Assembly: GCA_016706055.1 (NCBI GenBank) | Contig: JADJKL010000004.1 | Span: forward strand, 351,428-415,427 | Origin: Chitinophagaceae bacterium | GTDB lineage: Bacteria > Bacteroidota > Bacteroidia > Chitinophagales > Chitinophagaceae | Length of the DNA: 64,000 nucleotides | Reading direction: 5' to 3' | Shown here: positions 55,345-64,000 of the stretch, piece by piece | How the letters are laid out: each line of letters begins with the position of its first letter | How positions within the stretch are numbered: position 1 is the first letter of the stretch | Notes under the pieces: model-generated | What the model was told of the DNA's origin: nothing | The model's input: only the letters and a program-made list of their open reading frames with translations | The model's database searches: none | Translations under genes and position numbers: made by a program

Positions 55345-57346
55345 ATGAAGTTCCGCCACCGCTTTTTTTTCTTATCACTTTTCGTTTTCACTATTGGTAA
55401 CTATGCAACAGCTCAGCAAAAAGAAGCAGATAGTCTTCAGCTATTGATTCAAGCTGCTTCATCAGATACACAAAGAATAAATCTGCAACTGAAACTGGTT
55501 AATATTTTCCGTTCTTCAAAACCTGATGAAGGAGAAAAGATAGCTGCTGTTGCGTTAACAAAATCCCGGGAGACTAAATATAAAAAGGGCGAAGGCTTTG
55601 CATTGAATGCATTGGGAACTATACAAGATGCAAGAGGCAATTATGACAGTGCCCTTATTTTTGTACCAGCAGTCACTGGCTGTGTTTGAGTCGGCTGATA
55701 TAGAAGAAGGTAAAGCAGCAGCTTTGCTGAGTATTGGAAATTATTATTATTACCAATCTGATTTTATAAAAGGTGCCGATTATATGTTGCAATCGTTGCG
55801 GCTCTACGAAAAACTGAATGATAAAGCAGGTCTTGCTTCGGCTTTAAACAATCTTGGCTCACTGTACAATGATAAAAAAGATTACAGGAAAGCTTTGGAA
55901 TATTATAACCGGGCCTTAGTTATAAAAAAAGAGCTGAACCAACCCCGCAGCCTTGCTACCACACTGTTGAATTTAGGAAATGTCTATTACGATTTAAAGA
56001 TCATGGATAGTGCCTTGCTCTGGTATCAGCAATCATTGGATAATGCAACACAGTATGGTAATAAGAGATTGATAGCATCGGCACGGTCCAATATTGGCAA
56101 TATATTTTTTGATAAAAAGCAATACAAGGAAGCATTGGTTGAATACGAAGCTGCATTAGAGATTGACAAGGAAAGAGGGAATCAGGAAGGAATCGGCATT
56201 AGCAACATAAATGCCGGGCATGCTTATTTAATGCTGAAGCTATATGATGTCAGCATACCAATGCTTAAAGAAGGCTTACAGATGCTGCAAGAGGTTGGCA
56301 ATAAATTCCAGGAACAAAGTGCATTGAAATACCTTGCCGAAGCTTATGTTGCAAAAGGAGAGCATGCAACTGCATATAATTATTTAAAGAAGTATGTGGC
56401 AGTGCATGATTCTGTTTACACAGAAGAAAGTAACCAACGGGTAGCAGAAATGCAAACCTTGTACGAAACGGAGAAAAAAGATAAAGAGATAATTATCCTT
56501 TCTAAAGAGAAGCAAGTGCAACGCCGCACCAATATCTTTTTAATTGCATTGGCAGCCCTTATTTTTTTATTAGGATTGATACTCTGGAGCCGCTATCGCT
56601 TCAAACAAAAAACAAACAGACTACTCGCAGAAAAAAATGATGAACTGATACGGTTGAATGCTACCAAGGATAAATTGTTTGCTATTGTAGCACATGATTT
56701 AAAGAATCCGCTTTCAGCTTTTCGTTCTATTACACAAAACCTGAACGATAATAAATTACAGATAAGCAAAGAAGAGATTGAATATTTTGTGGGCAGGATG
56801 AATCAATCGGCCAATCAACTTTACGATCTGTTACAAAATTTATTGAACTGGGCTATTTCGCAAATAGGCAAACTGCCTTTTGCACCGGAAAAGTTTTCAT
56901 TGGCTGATGTGGCAAACAATAACGCTGCACTTTTTCAAAACAATACACTGCAAAAAAACCAACAGGTAAAAATAAATGTGCCGGAGCAGTTGCAGGTAAT
57001 GGCTGATAAAAATATGATACAGACTGTTGTGAGAAACCTTTTCTCCAATGCAGTGCGGTTTACTCCCGAAAACGGAACGATTGAATTATCGGCTCAAAAA
57101 GAAAACGGTGAAATGATATTCTCCATTGCAGACACCGGACCCGGCATTGCTGCGGAGGATATTAAAAAACTATTCCGAATAGAAGAAGATGTTACCAAAG
57201 TTGGTTCATCACCAGAAAAAGGAACAGGACTTGGTTTGATATTGTGCAAAGAACTCATCGAAAAAAACAAAGGCCGTATTTGGGTAGAAAGCTCTGCCGG
57301 ACAAGGAAGCCGTTTCAGTTTTGCTTTGCCTGCTGATGGTATTTGA
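55345..57346 (+). CDS. TPR-repeat sensor histidine kinase, frameshifted
   Basis: About 667 residues. A signal peptide (FFFLSLFVFTIGNYATAQ) precedes five to six TPR units at ~50-270 (SIGNYYYYQSDFIKGADYMLQSLRLYE, NNLGSLYNDKKDYRKALEYYNRAL, NLGNVYYDLKIMDSALLWYQQSL, SNIGNIFFDKKQYKEALVEYEAAL). A coiled coil, one TM (TNIFLIALAALIFLLGLILWS), HisKA with His in FAIVAHDLKNPLSAF and HATPase (NLFSNAVRFTPENG, DTGPGIAAED, GTGLGLILCKELI) follow. The break is at the TTTTT run 55658-55662, which needs a sixth T (ALIFLYQQSLAVF). Partner regulator is the next gene. Confidence 0.88.
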
Positions 57347-57360
57347 TTATCATTGTGGTA

Positions 57361-58015
57361 ATGGAGCCCATTCAATTAATTTTATTGGACGATCATGCCA
57401 TTGTGCGGGATGGTATCAGGGCTATGCTCTTTGGAAATACAACTATACAAATTTGTGGCGAAGCTGCAGATTATCCTTCTTTACTTAAAGAATTGCAGAA
57501 GCAGGAACCGCATATTATTATTACCGATATAAAGTTGGGCGGTAGCATGACGGGTATTGAAATTGCCGCACTGATTAAAAAAGATTTCCCTTCCATTAAA
57601 ATATTAATGCTTTCGGGCAATACAGAAGATCATTATGTATTGGCAGCCATCAAAGCAGGAGCTACTGGATTTCTGCCAAAGGATTGTGGCAAAGAAGAAT
57701 TTTTGGCAGCAGTAAAATCAGTGTACTACGGGCAAACATGGTTTGGCGAAACTATTTCACCTGTAATTATTGATCAGTATGTGCGGCAATCCGTCCATCC
57801 ACATCACCGACCAGCAAAAACCTCTTAGTCAGCGGGAAATGGAAATAGTGCATTGTCTTTGCGATGGACTTACTTCCAAAGAAATTGGTGAGAAGTTATT
57901 TATCAGCAGCCGCACAGCAGAAAGCCATAAAAATAATATTTTCGAAAAGCTGGGTGTACAAAATACTGTTGAACTGGTAAAATATGCCATCCGTGAAAAA
58001 TGGATAGAGTTATAA
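57361..58015 (+). CDS. NarL/LuxR-family response regulator, frameshifted
   Basis: About 218 residues from ATG 57361 (MEPIQLILLDDHAIVRDGI). The receiver has paired Asp (LDDH), phospho-acceptor Asp in IIITDIKLGG and Lys in FLPKDCG. The LuxR-type HTH is in the second frame (LSQREMEIVHCLCDGLTSKEIGEKLFISSRTAESHKNNIFEKLGV). One base is missing near 57789-57795 (YVRQ then SIHITDQQKPLSQRE). It starts 14 bases after the TPR kinase and forms its two-component partner. Targets unknown. The next secreted-protein gene is a candidate. Confidence 0.88.
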
Positions 58016-58126
58016 TTCCCTTATCTCATTCATCTCTCCGTAAAATTACCTACTCCGTTTTCAGTTCATTTACCGATTGTATGCCTTGCAACATTGCTGA
58101 ATATTTGTACCCTAAATTTTACGGCA

Positions 58127-59947
58127 ATGAAATCAAACATTAAATCATTTATCATTACTGCAGCAGCAATCATCTGCACCGCAACAGCACAAGCACAACT
58201 TGGCGGTCTGAAAAAGCTGACAGAAAAAAAAGAACCCAAACAAAAAACAGAAGCTCCGGCAGATGCTTCTGCTGGTAACACAACAGCAAAGCCAGCCGCT
58301 ACTCAGCAAAAGTCTTCGCAGTCGGCTACTAAAGCTGGCGAACTTGATTTTAGCGCAGGCACACCACAATTCAGTTACCTGTCTTTATTTCGAGAAATAG
58401 AACTGGAAGAAAAAACGGGCCGCTTTGTTATCAATGGCATGTCAGTAATTAATCTTCCGCAAAAAGAACAAGGCGGTAAAGAGGCTGACTATAATAATGG
58501 TCACAAATTGCATCTGGTGGTTACAAAGGCAGACAAAGATGGTAAGGCACAAAAAGAAATTGGAAGAGGTACTTGTTCGCCCAGCTTCCGGGATAATGTG
58601 GCATTGCTATCCGTTAGTAATGGCTCCATGCAATTAACAGAAGGCGGCAATTATATTTTAGATTTTTCAATTGATGGAAAATCATTTCACACGGTTCCGT
58701 TTTTTGTAAAGAAGGGAACCAAAGATGGACAGAGTAAATATTTTCTTTCCGATCCATGGGGCACTTGGTCATATATAAAACTGATTGAAAAAGACAACCC
58801 CTATTTCGCTGTAGAAATGGGTTATTATCATGCCTTGCAAACTATGGATGATAAAGCCAGTGCAGATGGAAAAGATGTAACAGCAAAACTCTTGTATGAA
58901 GAAACGGATAAAGTAGTCGCTGCACATTTAAATACATCTGGCGGCAGATACAGCAAACGTAAGTGGATGCCGATGATGCTTACTTTTTATGATGCTGAAA
59001 ATATGAACAGCCCTTTTACAGGTGCCAAGATGCTTAAGAAAGACGGTAACTATACCCTTCGTGTACGTTTTGGAAAGAACGGAAGTTATGATGAGGCATA
59101 CGTTTACAAGTTTGCAATTAAGAATGGTAAGATGGCAGAGCGAGACGGCTATCCATTGGTAATGGATAAAGATGGATACAATGGAATTGATATCGCCTGG
59201 TTAAAAGGCGATGCAGAAGGTGCAGTAAAGACAGAAGGATTTGTAACGCCTTCGCCAGTTGCAGGTGTCAAAGAAAATATTGCTTTTGGTATTGGTAACA
59301 AAGGTTGCCGCCCACCAGCAGCTTGTAGTATTACCGATGGTGATATTGTTTCGTTAAGTGATATGGTGCTTGACAATGCTACCCGTGACATGACCAGCCT
59401 GAAAGATATTCCCTGTATGCTTACTTTAAGAGAAGGTGATAAAATAATTGCACAGCATCTTTGGGAACAATCATGCGATGAAAGCGGTTGCAACCAATTA
59501 TATATTGATTTAGTAACTAATCCTGATAACCTCATTTTTAAAAATCAGTCCACTGCATTTGTAGAAGCATTGGCTTCATTATCTGCGGGTGCCCATAAAC
59601 TTACATTGGTAGCAGAGATTGAATACAGCAAAGGCAAGAAAAAAGTAGTGGGCCTACGCAATTTTAGTTTCAACAGTGTGGCAGGCAATCCAAAATATAC
59701 AGCCATCGCTGCTAAATTGGCGAAACGCCTTAACATGACGGAGAATGAACTGAATGCAGAGTTCTGGGAAAAGTTTGGCGGGCCAGATGTTGTTACATTA
59801 GTAAATAACTGTAGCAGAACAGTATGGTTGCGCAAATCTATTGGGTCAGATAAAGCAGAAGTAAGGATTCCGCCCGGTGGCACTTTAAATATGATACCAA
59901 TGATGGTTACCTGGAGCAATGGAACTTCGGTACGCTACGCTGGATGA
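58127..59947 (+). CDS. Unrecognised secreted protein (606 residues)
   Basis: Starts at ATG 58127 (MKSNIKSFIITAAAIICTATAQA, signal peptide). An in-frame start 33 bases upstream would spoil the leader. A low-complexity linker rich in Lys, Ala and Thr (~24-70) follows, then a beta-rich body (FSYLSLFREIELEEKTGRFVI, GNYILDFSIDGKSFHTVPFFV, NYTLRVRFGKNGSYDEAYVYKF). Cys-containing blocks (GCRPPAACSITDGD, CDESGCNQL) suggest disulphides. Near the C-terminus are GPDVVTLVNNCSRTVWLRKSIG and a Gly-Pro turn. I know no family for it. The TAAATTTT upstream is a weak -7 match. Confidence 0.7.
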   Translation: MKSNIKSFIITAAAIICTATAQAQLGGLKKLTEKKEPKQKTEAPADASAGNTTAKPAATQQKSSQSATKAGELDFSAGTPQFSYLSLFREIELEEKTGRFVINGMSVINLPQKEQGGKEADYNNGHKLHLVVTKADKDGKAQKEIGRGTCSPSFRDNVALLSVSNGSMQLTEGGNYILDFSIDGKSFHTVPFFVKKGTKDGQSKYFLSDPWGTWSYIKLIEKDNPYFAVEMGYYHALQTMDDKASADGKDVTAKLLYEETDKVVAAHLNTSGGRYSKRKWMPMMLTFYDAENMNSPFTGAKMLKKDGNYTLRVRFGKNGSYDEAYVYKFAIKNGKMAERDGYPLVMDKDGYNGIDIAWLKGDAEGAVKTEGFVTPSPVAGVKENIAFGIGNKGCRPPAACSITDGDIVSLSDMVLDNATRDMTSLKDIPCMLTLREGDKIIAQHLWEQSCDESGCNQLYIDLVTNPDNLIFKNQSTAFVEALASLSAGAHKLTLVAEIEYSKGKKKVVGLRNFSFNSVAGNPKYTAIAAKLAKRLNMTENELNAEFWEKFGGPDVVTLVNNCSRTVWLRKSIGSDKAEVRIPPGGTLNMIPMMVTWSNGTSVRYAG

Positions 59948-60036
59948 GTACACAAAATTTCTTTACCAATCGCCAGGGGCGATAAAGTAAATATCTGTAA
60001 ATAATTTAATTTTAGTAAAACCAAAAACAAATAACC

Positions 60037-60657
60037 ATGATACAAAAACAATTTTTAAGCCTTTTGCTTATCGCATCATTAAGCATCATTTCTTGTGGTG
60101 GCAATGATAAAAAAGACGGCGACGAAAAAATGACAACTACAACCGACAACAAAGAAGCCACTGACAAATCAGCAACTGAAGCTGGTGATGAAGCTGCCTG
60201 TGGCGAAACAGCAGTAACATTTGCGGCTGATAAATTAACCAGCGATGGATTTACGGTAAAGTATGCACAAGCTACTTTATGGGAAATGGCAAGTGGCGAC
60301 ATAAAATATCCTTCTGTCAATATTCAGATCAGTAATTACGAAAGAGAAGGAAGTTATTTACAATCACCTGCCAAGGATGGCGATACTCGGCTTATCATTT
60401 CTGTAAATGGAAAGACGGGAGAAAAAATTACTACTGGTGTATATGATATGTCGGTAGCAGGCTTTGGTGCTGGTAACAATGTAAGCGGTGGTATAGAAAC
60501 AAAAGAAAAGAACAGTGGCTTTAACAACGGCAGTGGAATCTTAACCGTAACGTACATCAGCGACAGTAAGATCTGCGGCACTATTGATGTAAAAGGAAGT
60601 GGTGATACTTTCATTAAAGGCACATTCAGTTGTCCGTTAGAAAAATCAGCGTATTAG
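60037..60657 (+). CDS. Hypothetical lipoprotein
   Basis: 206 residues. The lipoprotein signal MIQKQFLSLLLIASLSIISCG (Cys20) is followed by a Lys/Asp/Thr-rich linker (to ~55) and a beta-rich domain (VTFAADKLTSDGFTVKYAQATLWEM, VNIQISNYEREGSYL, TRLIISVNGKTGEKITTGVYDM, GILTVTYISDSKICGTIDVKGSGDTFIKGTFSCPL). The last part resembles domains of small lipoproteins that end in 'xGxFxxxL'. It follows the preceding secreted-protein gene by 89 bases, so they may be related in function. No activity motif. Confidence 0.72.
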   Translation: MIQKQFLSLLLIASLSIISCGGNDKKDGDEKMTTTTDNKEATDKSATEAGDEAACGETAVTFAADKLTSDGFTVKYAQATLWEMASGDIKYPSVNIQISNYEREGSYLQSPAKDGDTRLIISVNGKTGEKITTGVYDMSVAGFGAGNNVSGGIETKEKNSGFNNGSGILTVTYISDSKICGTIDVKGSGDTFIKGTFSCPLEKSAY

Positions 60658-60681
60658 TAAAAGCTATTAAATACTTATACA

Positions 60682-60752
60682 ATAACAGGCTCCCGGTTGG
60701 TTTCATTGCCGTACAGAAATGTACAAAGCCACGCCGGGGTCTGTTATTTTTA
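60682..60752 (+). terminator. Possible imperfect terminator hairpin
   Basis: AATAACAG near 60681 can pair with CTGTTATT near 60741-60748, with partial internal GC pairing (CTCCCGG with CCGGGG) and T after it. It is long and imperfect. It lies between convergent genes. Confidence 0.35.
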
Positions 60753-60771
60753 TACAATTAATGCTTTGTTC

Positions 60772-61318
60772 TTAGTTTTTTATCGGCTTGTAGTAAAGTA
60801 TAATTGAACCACCACTAAAAGTTTTGTCTTTACAAGTTTTAGAAAAGTGCTTTCGTTTATGTCTAAATAGTGGCAAACCTTTTCCCACAACAACCGGATA
60901 TGCAAACCTGGAATTCGTCTATCAGGTTAAGTTTCAATAGTTGAATAATTAAACTACGGCTACCAACAAAAATAGCCTTACCCGATTGTTGCTTGAGTGC
61001 TAAAACAGTTTCTTTTAAACCTTGGTTTGCTATGGTTGCAGTTTCCCATTCAACATTCTTTAGGGTATGTGAAAAAACTATTTTTGGAATATTGTCAATA
61101 GCTATGGCAAAGTCGTTCATTGATTTTTCTTCCGAAGGGGTTTCTAAAATTGTTTGCCAAAACTCCATTAGCTGGTATGTAATTCTGCCATATAAAATGC
61201 TGTCTCCTTCACCCAATAATTCAGTATAGTGCCTATGAATTTCTTCATCTGGAATTCCTGCAGTATGGTCGCAAAATCCATCAAGCGTCATATTCAAAGC
61301 TGCAATTACTTTTCTCAT
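60772..61318 (-). CDS. Dihydrofolate reductase/RibD C-terminal domain protein, several frameshifts
   Basis: The N-terminal 140 residues are intact (MRKVIAALNMTLDGFCDHTAG, DSILYGRITYQLMEFW, MNDFAIAIDNIPKIVFSHTL, GKAIFVGSRSLIIQLLKLNLIDEFQVCI). The frame then goes wrong. Other frames give PVVVGKGLPLF, then DINESTFLKLVKTK, then TFSGGSIILYYKPI to a stop at 60772. That is the expected DHFR-like ending, requiring about three indels. Family members reduce pterin- or pyrimidine-like compounds with NAD(P)H. The actual substrate is unknown. Confidence 0.78.
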
Positions 61319-61400
61319 ATTTTATTTTTTGTCTTTCCGATTTGTGAGTCGCTTTACATAGAAGCCCATTGTTGGCAGCAGTAAGATTTCACTACTGTCG

Positions 61401-62495
61401 TCATCTTCTATGTGTTAAGTGCTTTTGGTCGTTCAAATTTAGCAAGTAACTTGAAATTGCTTGTGTCTCTATACTTGTAAACATTGGCTTGAAATATCTA
61501 ACATAGCTAAGAAGCTCACTCACAGTCAAAATTTTTACATACTGGAATTCCTCATTTGGCTTTGAATTTGTCAATACAATCAGGTTTCTTATTGGTATTT
61601 TTCTGTCTCCCCAATGATGTTGTGTGAGTTTTACTTTGTCGTTTGCAATATCTCCCGTTAATAGCTTAAGGAGGGCACAGTTTGTCCTTTTGACTTGTTG
61701 AACAGGAGACCGCAAATCCAAATTACTCAATGATTTTCACTCCAATTTTTTGTCTCAATAATAAAGATGCCCGAAGGTGTAACAAGCAAGTGGTCAATTT
61801 GAATTGACTTTATATAATCGTTTTCTTGTCGGTTATAAATAGCGGGATGAAACGTTAGAGCAAAGTCGTTTATTAAAATGTTTTCGTCTGATAAGTTCTC
61901 TAATTCTTTTACGACTTTATGTTCTCCCAATGCTCCATAAATTGAATTTTTCACTTCATCAATTACTCGTTGTTTATTTTCAAGTTCAGTCACATGGTTT
62001 AAACAACTCTCATTAACAGCGCCTCTAAAATTTGAAGAAATGTATTGAAACCGAGTAGTTTTATCTTGATGTTGCTGAACTAATTCACTAACAAATAGTT
62101 CCTTAGAATCCAAATTGAATTCTAAATCTTGGACTTTCCTTTATAGAGCCATTGTTTTACATAGTTGAAAAGCGTTGAATAAAATTCAAATTACCGGAAG
62201 TTAATAAGCTCTTTAGCTTTGCCTTTAAATCTTCAATATCCTTGAGAAAGTAGTTTTCAAAGTAAGTTTTGTCCGCCTTAATAGCATTGTCTAATTGTGA
62301 AATGTCTGCAACAAGAGCAGTCTTTTCTTGTTCAATTAATTGCTCATGAGTTGAAATGATTTGCTGTCTTAAAACTGAAAAGCTTTTCTGAAAGTTTAAT
62401 ACTTCGTTTAAAGAATTGAAGTCATTAATGTTATGTCGCTGTAAGTGAGATTTTACAGTTGTTAAACAACCAACAGAACCATGAACCTTGCACAT
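61401..62495 (-). CDS. NERD-domain (nuclease-related) protein, several frameshifts
   Basis: Three minus-strand frames make one protein of about 360 residues. The N-terminal part has CKVHGSVGC and a coiled coil (QQIISTHEQLIEQEKTALVADISQLDNAI). The NERD domain follows: GALGEHKVVKELENL, then IQIDHLLVTPSGIFIIETKNW, whose D..E-x-K residues form the PD-(D/E)XK-like site. DLRSPVQQVKRTNCALLKLL, IRNLIVLTNSKP and VKILTVSELLSYV complete it. Breaks are near 61728, 62125 and 62160. NERD domains are linked to DNA processing and sometimes to defence or mobile-element contexts. Here an IS element lies just downstream on the map. Function not established. Confidence 0.75.
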
Positions 62496-62629
62496 TTTAT
62501 TTTTGCCTGTTATTATTATTGTTGAGTTTTGGAAATGGAGGATTTATTGATGCCAACGTTCGAGTATTTGCGAAGGCGGGGAATTTATTGCTTGTCTGCC
62601 CGGTACAAATGTCCAATTAAAAATATGTT

Positions 62630-62722
62630 GATGAAATTATGTATCGTCCTAAAATCTGTTTACTGTTTTTTTAATAATCCTGCTATTGGTTTACTGTTGT
62701 ATTTATAGTCCTGAAATGGGTT
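62630..62722 (+). repeat. Three 31-bp subterminal repeats of the IS element
   Basis: Units at 62630-62660, 62661-62691 and 62692-62722 share the core TCCTnnnATnnGTT at a constant 31-base spacing, and the second and third also share the leading TACTGTT. They lie between the transposase stop and the likely IS end, so they may be transposase-binding sites. Confidence 0.55.
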
Positions 62723-62791
62723 TATAAATGTTCAACAGTTGTTATTGATATGAAAGTTAGCAGATAAACGCTTTACCTAAAAGAAGGTTTC

Positions 62792-63686
62792 ACATCGTTT
62801 GATTTTCTGGTTTAGGTTTATAATAGTTCTTCCAATTTTTAGTGTTGACAGTATTGTTTTTATGTACATGTTCCGGGGGTCTTCATGCTGCAACTAAGAT
62901 GTGGTCTTTCTACATTGTAATAATTTACAGCCTGATCTAATTTGCAATGCAGTTCGTTTATTTTTAAACTGATAATGTTCTAAATATTCTTCTTTAATAA
63001 ATCCATTTAATCTTTCGGCAATCGCACTTTCAAGCGGTCTCCGTTTTCTGTCATACTGATTTTGTATGTGCTGCTTTTTAAGATTTTAATATACTCATCG
63101 CAGCAATACTGGTAACCCTGTCTGAATGATGAATAAGTGTATGCCTGGCAGGCAATGGATTATTTTTAAGAGCCATCTTCAACGCTTTTGAGTATGTATT
63201 TTTCCATGTTTTCAGCTAACTGATAGCCGAGTATTTTTTGGAATAGGCGTCCAAGATGAAGCTGAGGTAGACGGGTTTAGTTTTTATTTTATAATAGGTT
63301 AAATCGCTTACCCAAAGTTGATTAATATGTGTAAGCACCATATCTCGGATGATATTGGGATACTTTCGAAACCTGTGATAGGACTGTGTTGTAGCAATGA
63401 CCCGCCTTCTTCGTTTAATTAGAAGGTGGTATTGTGCCAGCAGATCAAAGAGAGCATCCCGGCCCATTTTTATGCCATGCTCCATCATAAAAGGATGGAG
63501 CAGTTCATAGAGTTTGCGGCCACCTAATGCAGGATGGCAGCATCTTATATTGGCAACTTGTTTCAATACAAGATCTGTTTCAATGCCTGTTGTTTCTTCG
63601 CCATTGTGTTGATAAAAGGCTTGTGGTGTAACTCCAAATAACCGACAAAATAGTACCAGCCTTTTATGTTGGTACTTGTCTTTCAT
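62792..63686 (-). pseudogene. IS3-family transposase OrfB (DDE integrase), multiple frameshifts
   Basis: About 298 codons from ATG 63686 (MKDKYQHKRL) to the TGA at 62792, a normal OrfB length. The first 156 residues are in one frame, with the HTH-like start (CRLFGVTPQAFYQHNG), LGGRKLYELLHPF and the first catalytic Asp region WVSDLTYYK. Later pieces in shifting frames give the second Asp (HHSDRGYQYCCDEYI), the Glu block (SAIAERLNG..KEEYLEHYQ) and NYYNVERPHLS. At least four indels separate them. Either the copy is dead or the sequence is poor here. The triad is otherwise complete. Confidence 0.82.
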
Positions 63687-63694
63687 TTCCTGGA

Positions 63695-64000
63695 TTATTT
63701 GGTATTGTACTTTTTTCGGATGGGAATATTTAAATCTTTTTCGGCTATCTCTACCATGCGACTGTACATTTCTGTTTTCAACTTTTCTTCTTCAAGCCGT
63801 AGTTCCAACAGTTTTATTTTTTCCAATAAAGCTGATTGCTCACTTAATACCGGCTTTTGCTTTTTTGTTTTCCCGCCATTACGTTGCTCTGTTTAGTACT
63901 TCAAAGTAGTACATTTTCGCCGGGTATCTTCATAGCCCAATTCCTGCATCCGAGAAGTGATGCCGCTTTTGGATTGAATTTTATACTTCCGTATCAAATC
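63695..64000 (-). pseudogene. IS3-family transposase OrfA (partial, internal stop)
   Basis: The minus-strand frame from the window edge to TAA at 63695 encodes SKSGITSRMQELGYEDTRRK, then an in-frame TAA at 63893-63895, then KKQKPVLSEQSALLEKIKLL and EMYSRMVEIAEKDLNIPIRKK. The second part is the leucine-zipper-like OrfA tail. The HTH N-terminus lies outside. Near the end is A AAA AAG (63716-63710). A -1 slip there leads directly into OrfB (VQYQIIQEMKDKY). Confidence 0.75.
63710..63716 (-). promoter_or_regulatory. A6G slippery heptamer for programmed -1 frameshift
   Basis: On the minus strand, AAAAAAG in the frame CGA AAA AAG near the end of orfA. Slipping back one base opens the OrfB frame with no stop before its ATG. 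This is the classical IS3-family OrfAB fusion mechanism. Confidence 0.7.

Larger units (their letters stand above)
62640..64000 (-). mobile_element. IS3-family insertion sequence, one end (other end outside window)
   Basis: Contains an orfA/orfB pair on the minus strand with a DDE integrase core. TGTATCGTCC at 62640 is a plausible IS tip, since IS3 elements begin TG. The opposite inverted repeat and target duplication are outside the window, so the boundary is not proven. The 62496-62640 stretch before it shows no gene. Confidence 0.75.

Noticed and set aside
61401..62495. A defence island at the NERD gene
   Set aside because: No other recognisable defence gene lies near, only a DHFR-like gene and an IS element.

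Overview
The window looks like chromosomal DNA of a Bacteroidota bacterium, most likely from the Chitinophagaceae. The evidence is the AT-rich sequence, secreted proteins with type IX secretion C-terminal signals (PNP followed by a small beta domain), many Bacteroidota lipoproteins, TAnnTTTG-type -7 promoter elements, a SusC-like/OMP_b-brl_3 receptor, an S46 dipeptidyl-peptidase, and an ObgE whose N-terminus (EKSNFVD) matches what I recall from Chitinophagaceae. The taxonomic call is inference from gene content.

Layout. 1-4.5 kb: three consecutive T9SS cargo genes, with a conserved two-hairpin/T-tract element in the two gaps between them. 4.5-12.5 kb: a small lipoprotein, obgE, a small zinc-ribbon protein, a GH18 chitinase-like lipoprotein, an S46 dipeptidyl-peptidase, an outer-membrane-type protein and a dipeptide epimerase. 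Several of these suit peptide and amino-sugar scavenging. 13-22.9 kb: a duplicated envelope-signalling region of response regulator/histidine kinase pair, PAP2 phosphatase, PepSY-like protein, second PAP2 phosphatase, fourfold-repeat membrane protein, a fragment of a TonB-dependent receptor, a second regulator/kinase pair and an intact TonB-dependent receptor. 22.9-30.6 kb, mostly minus strand: DUF1080 protein, AlkA-like glycosylase, cysS, endo/exonuclease/phosphatase protein, two adjacent rhomboids and an RlmD-type rRNA methyltransferase. 30.7-39.5 kb: tRNA-Arg(CCT), an ECF sigma/anti-sigma-like/Spy-like trio, acyl-CoA synthetase, TPR protein, DUF1015 protein with serC, a phospholipase C/S1-P1-like protein and a DUF502 protein. 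39.6-47 kb: a TetR-controlled tripartite efflux operon with a GxxExxY gene inserted between the adaptor and the RND permease. 47-54.4 kb: small lipoprotein, a three-gene operon led by an ECF sigma factor with a Cys-containing tail, a two-domain M16 peptidase, an AIM24-family protein and a polysaccharide deacetylase. 55.3-62.5 kb: TPR histidine kinase with LuxR-type regulator, an unrecognised 600-residue secreted protein, a lipoprotein, a DHFR-like protein and a NERD-domain protein. 62.6-64 kb: one end of an IS3-family element.

Sequence quality governs how the window should be read. At least 15 otherwise conserved genes are split by one-base indels, many of them a homopolymer that is one base short. 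Two stretches (about 30742-31008 and 54520-55240) are runs of G, C and A that do not look like real sequence, and one of them sits inside a duplicated piece of a tRNA gene. I annotate the broken genes as single loci and regard most breaks as sequencing errors. The exception is the IS3 orfA/orfB junction, which has a classical A6G slippery site.

The most interesting biology is the duplicated PAP2/PepSY/two-component/receptor region, the GxxExxY gene flanked by palindromic 19-bp direct repeats inside the efflux operon, the conserved double-hairpin element between T9SS genes, and several genes with a -7 box four bases before the ATG, which predicts leaderless mRNAs.
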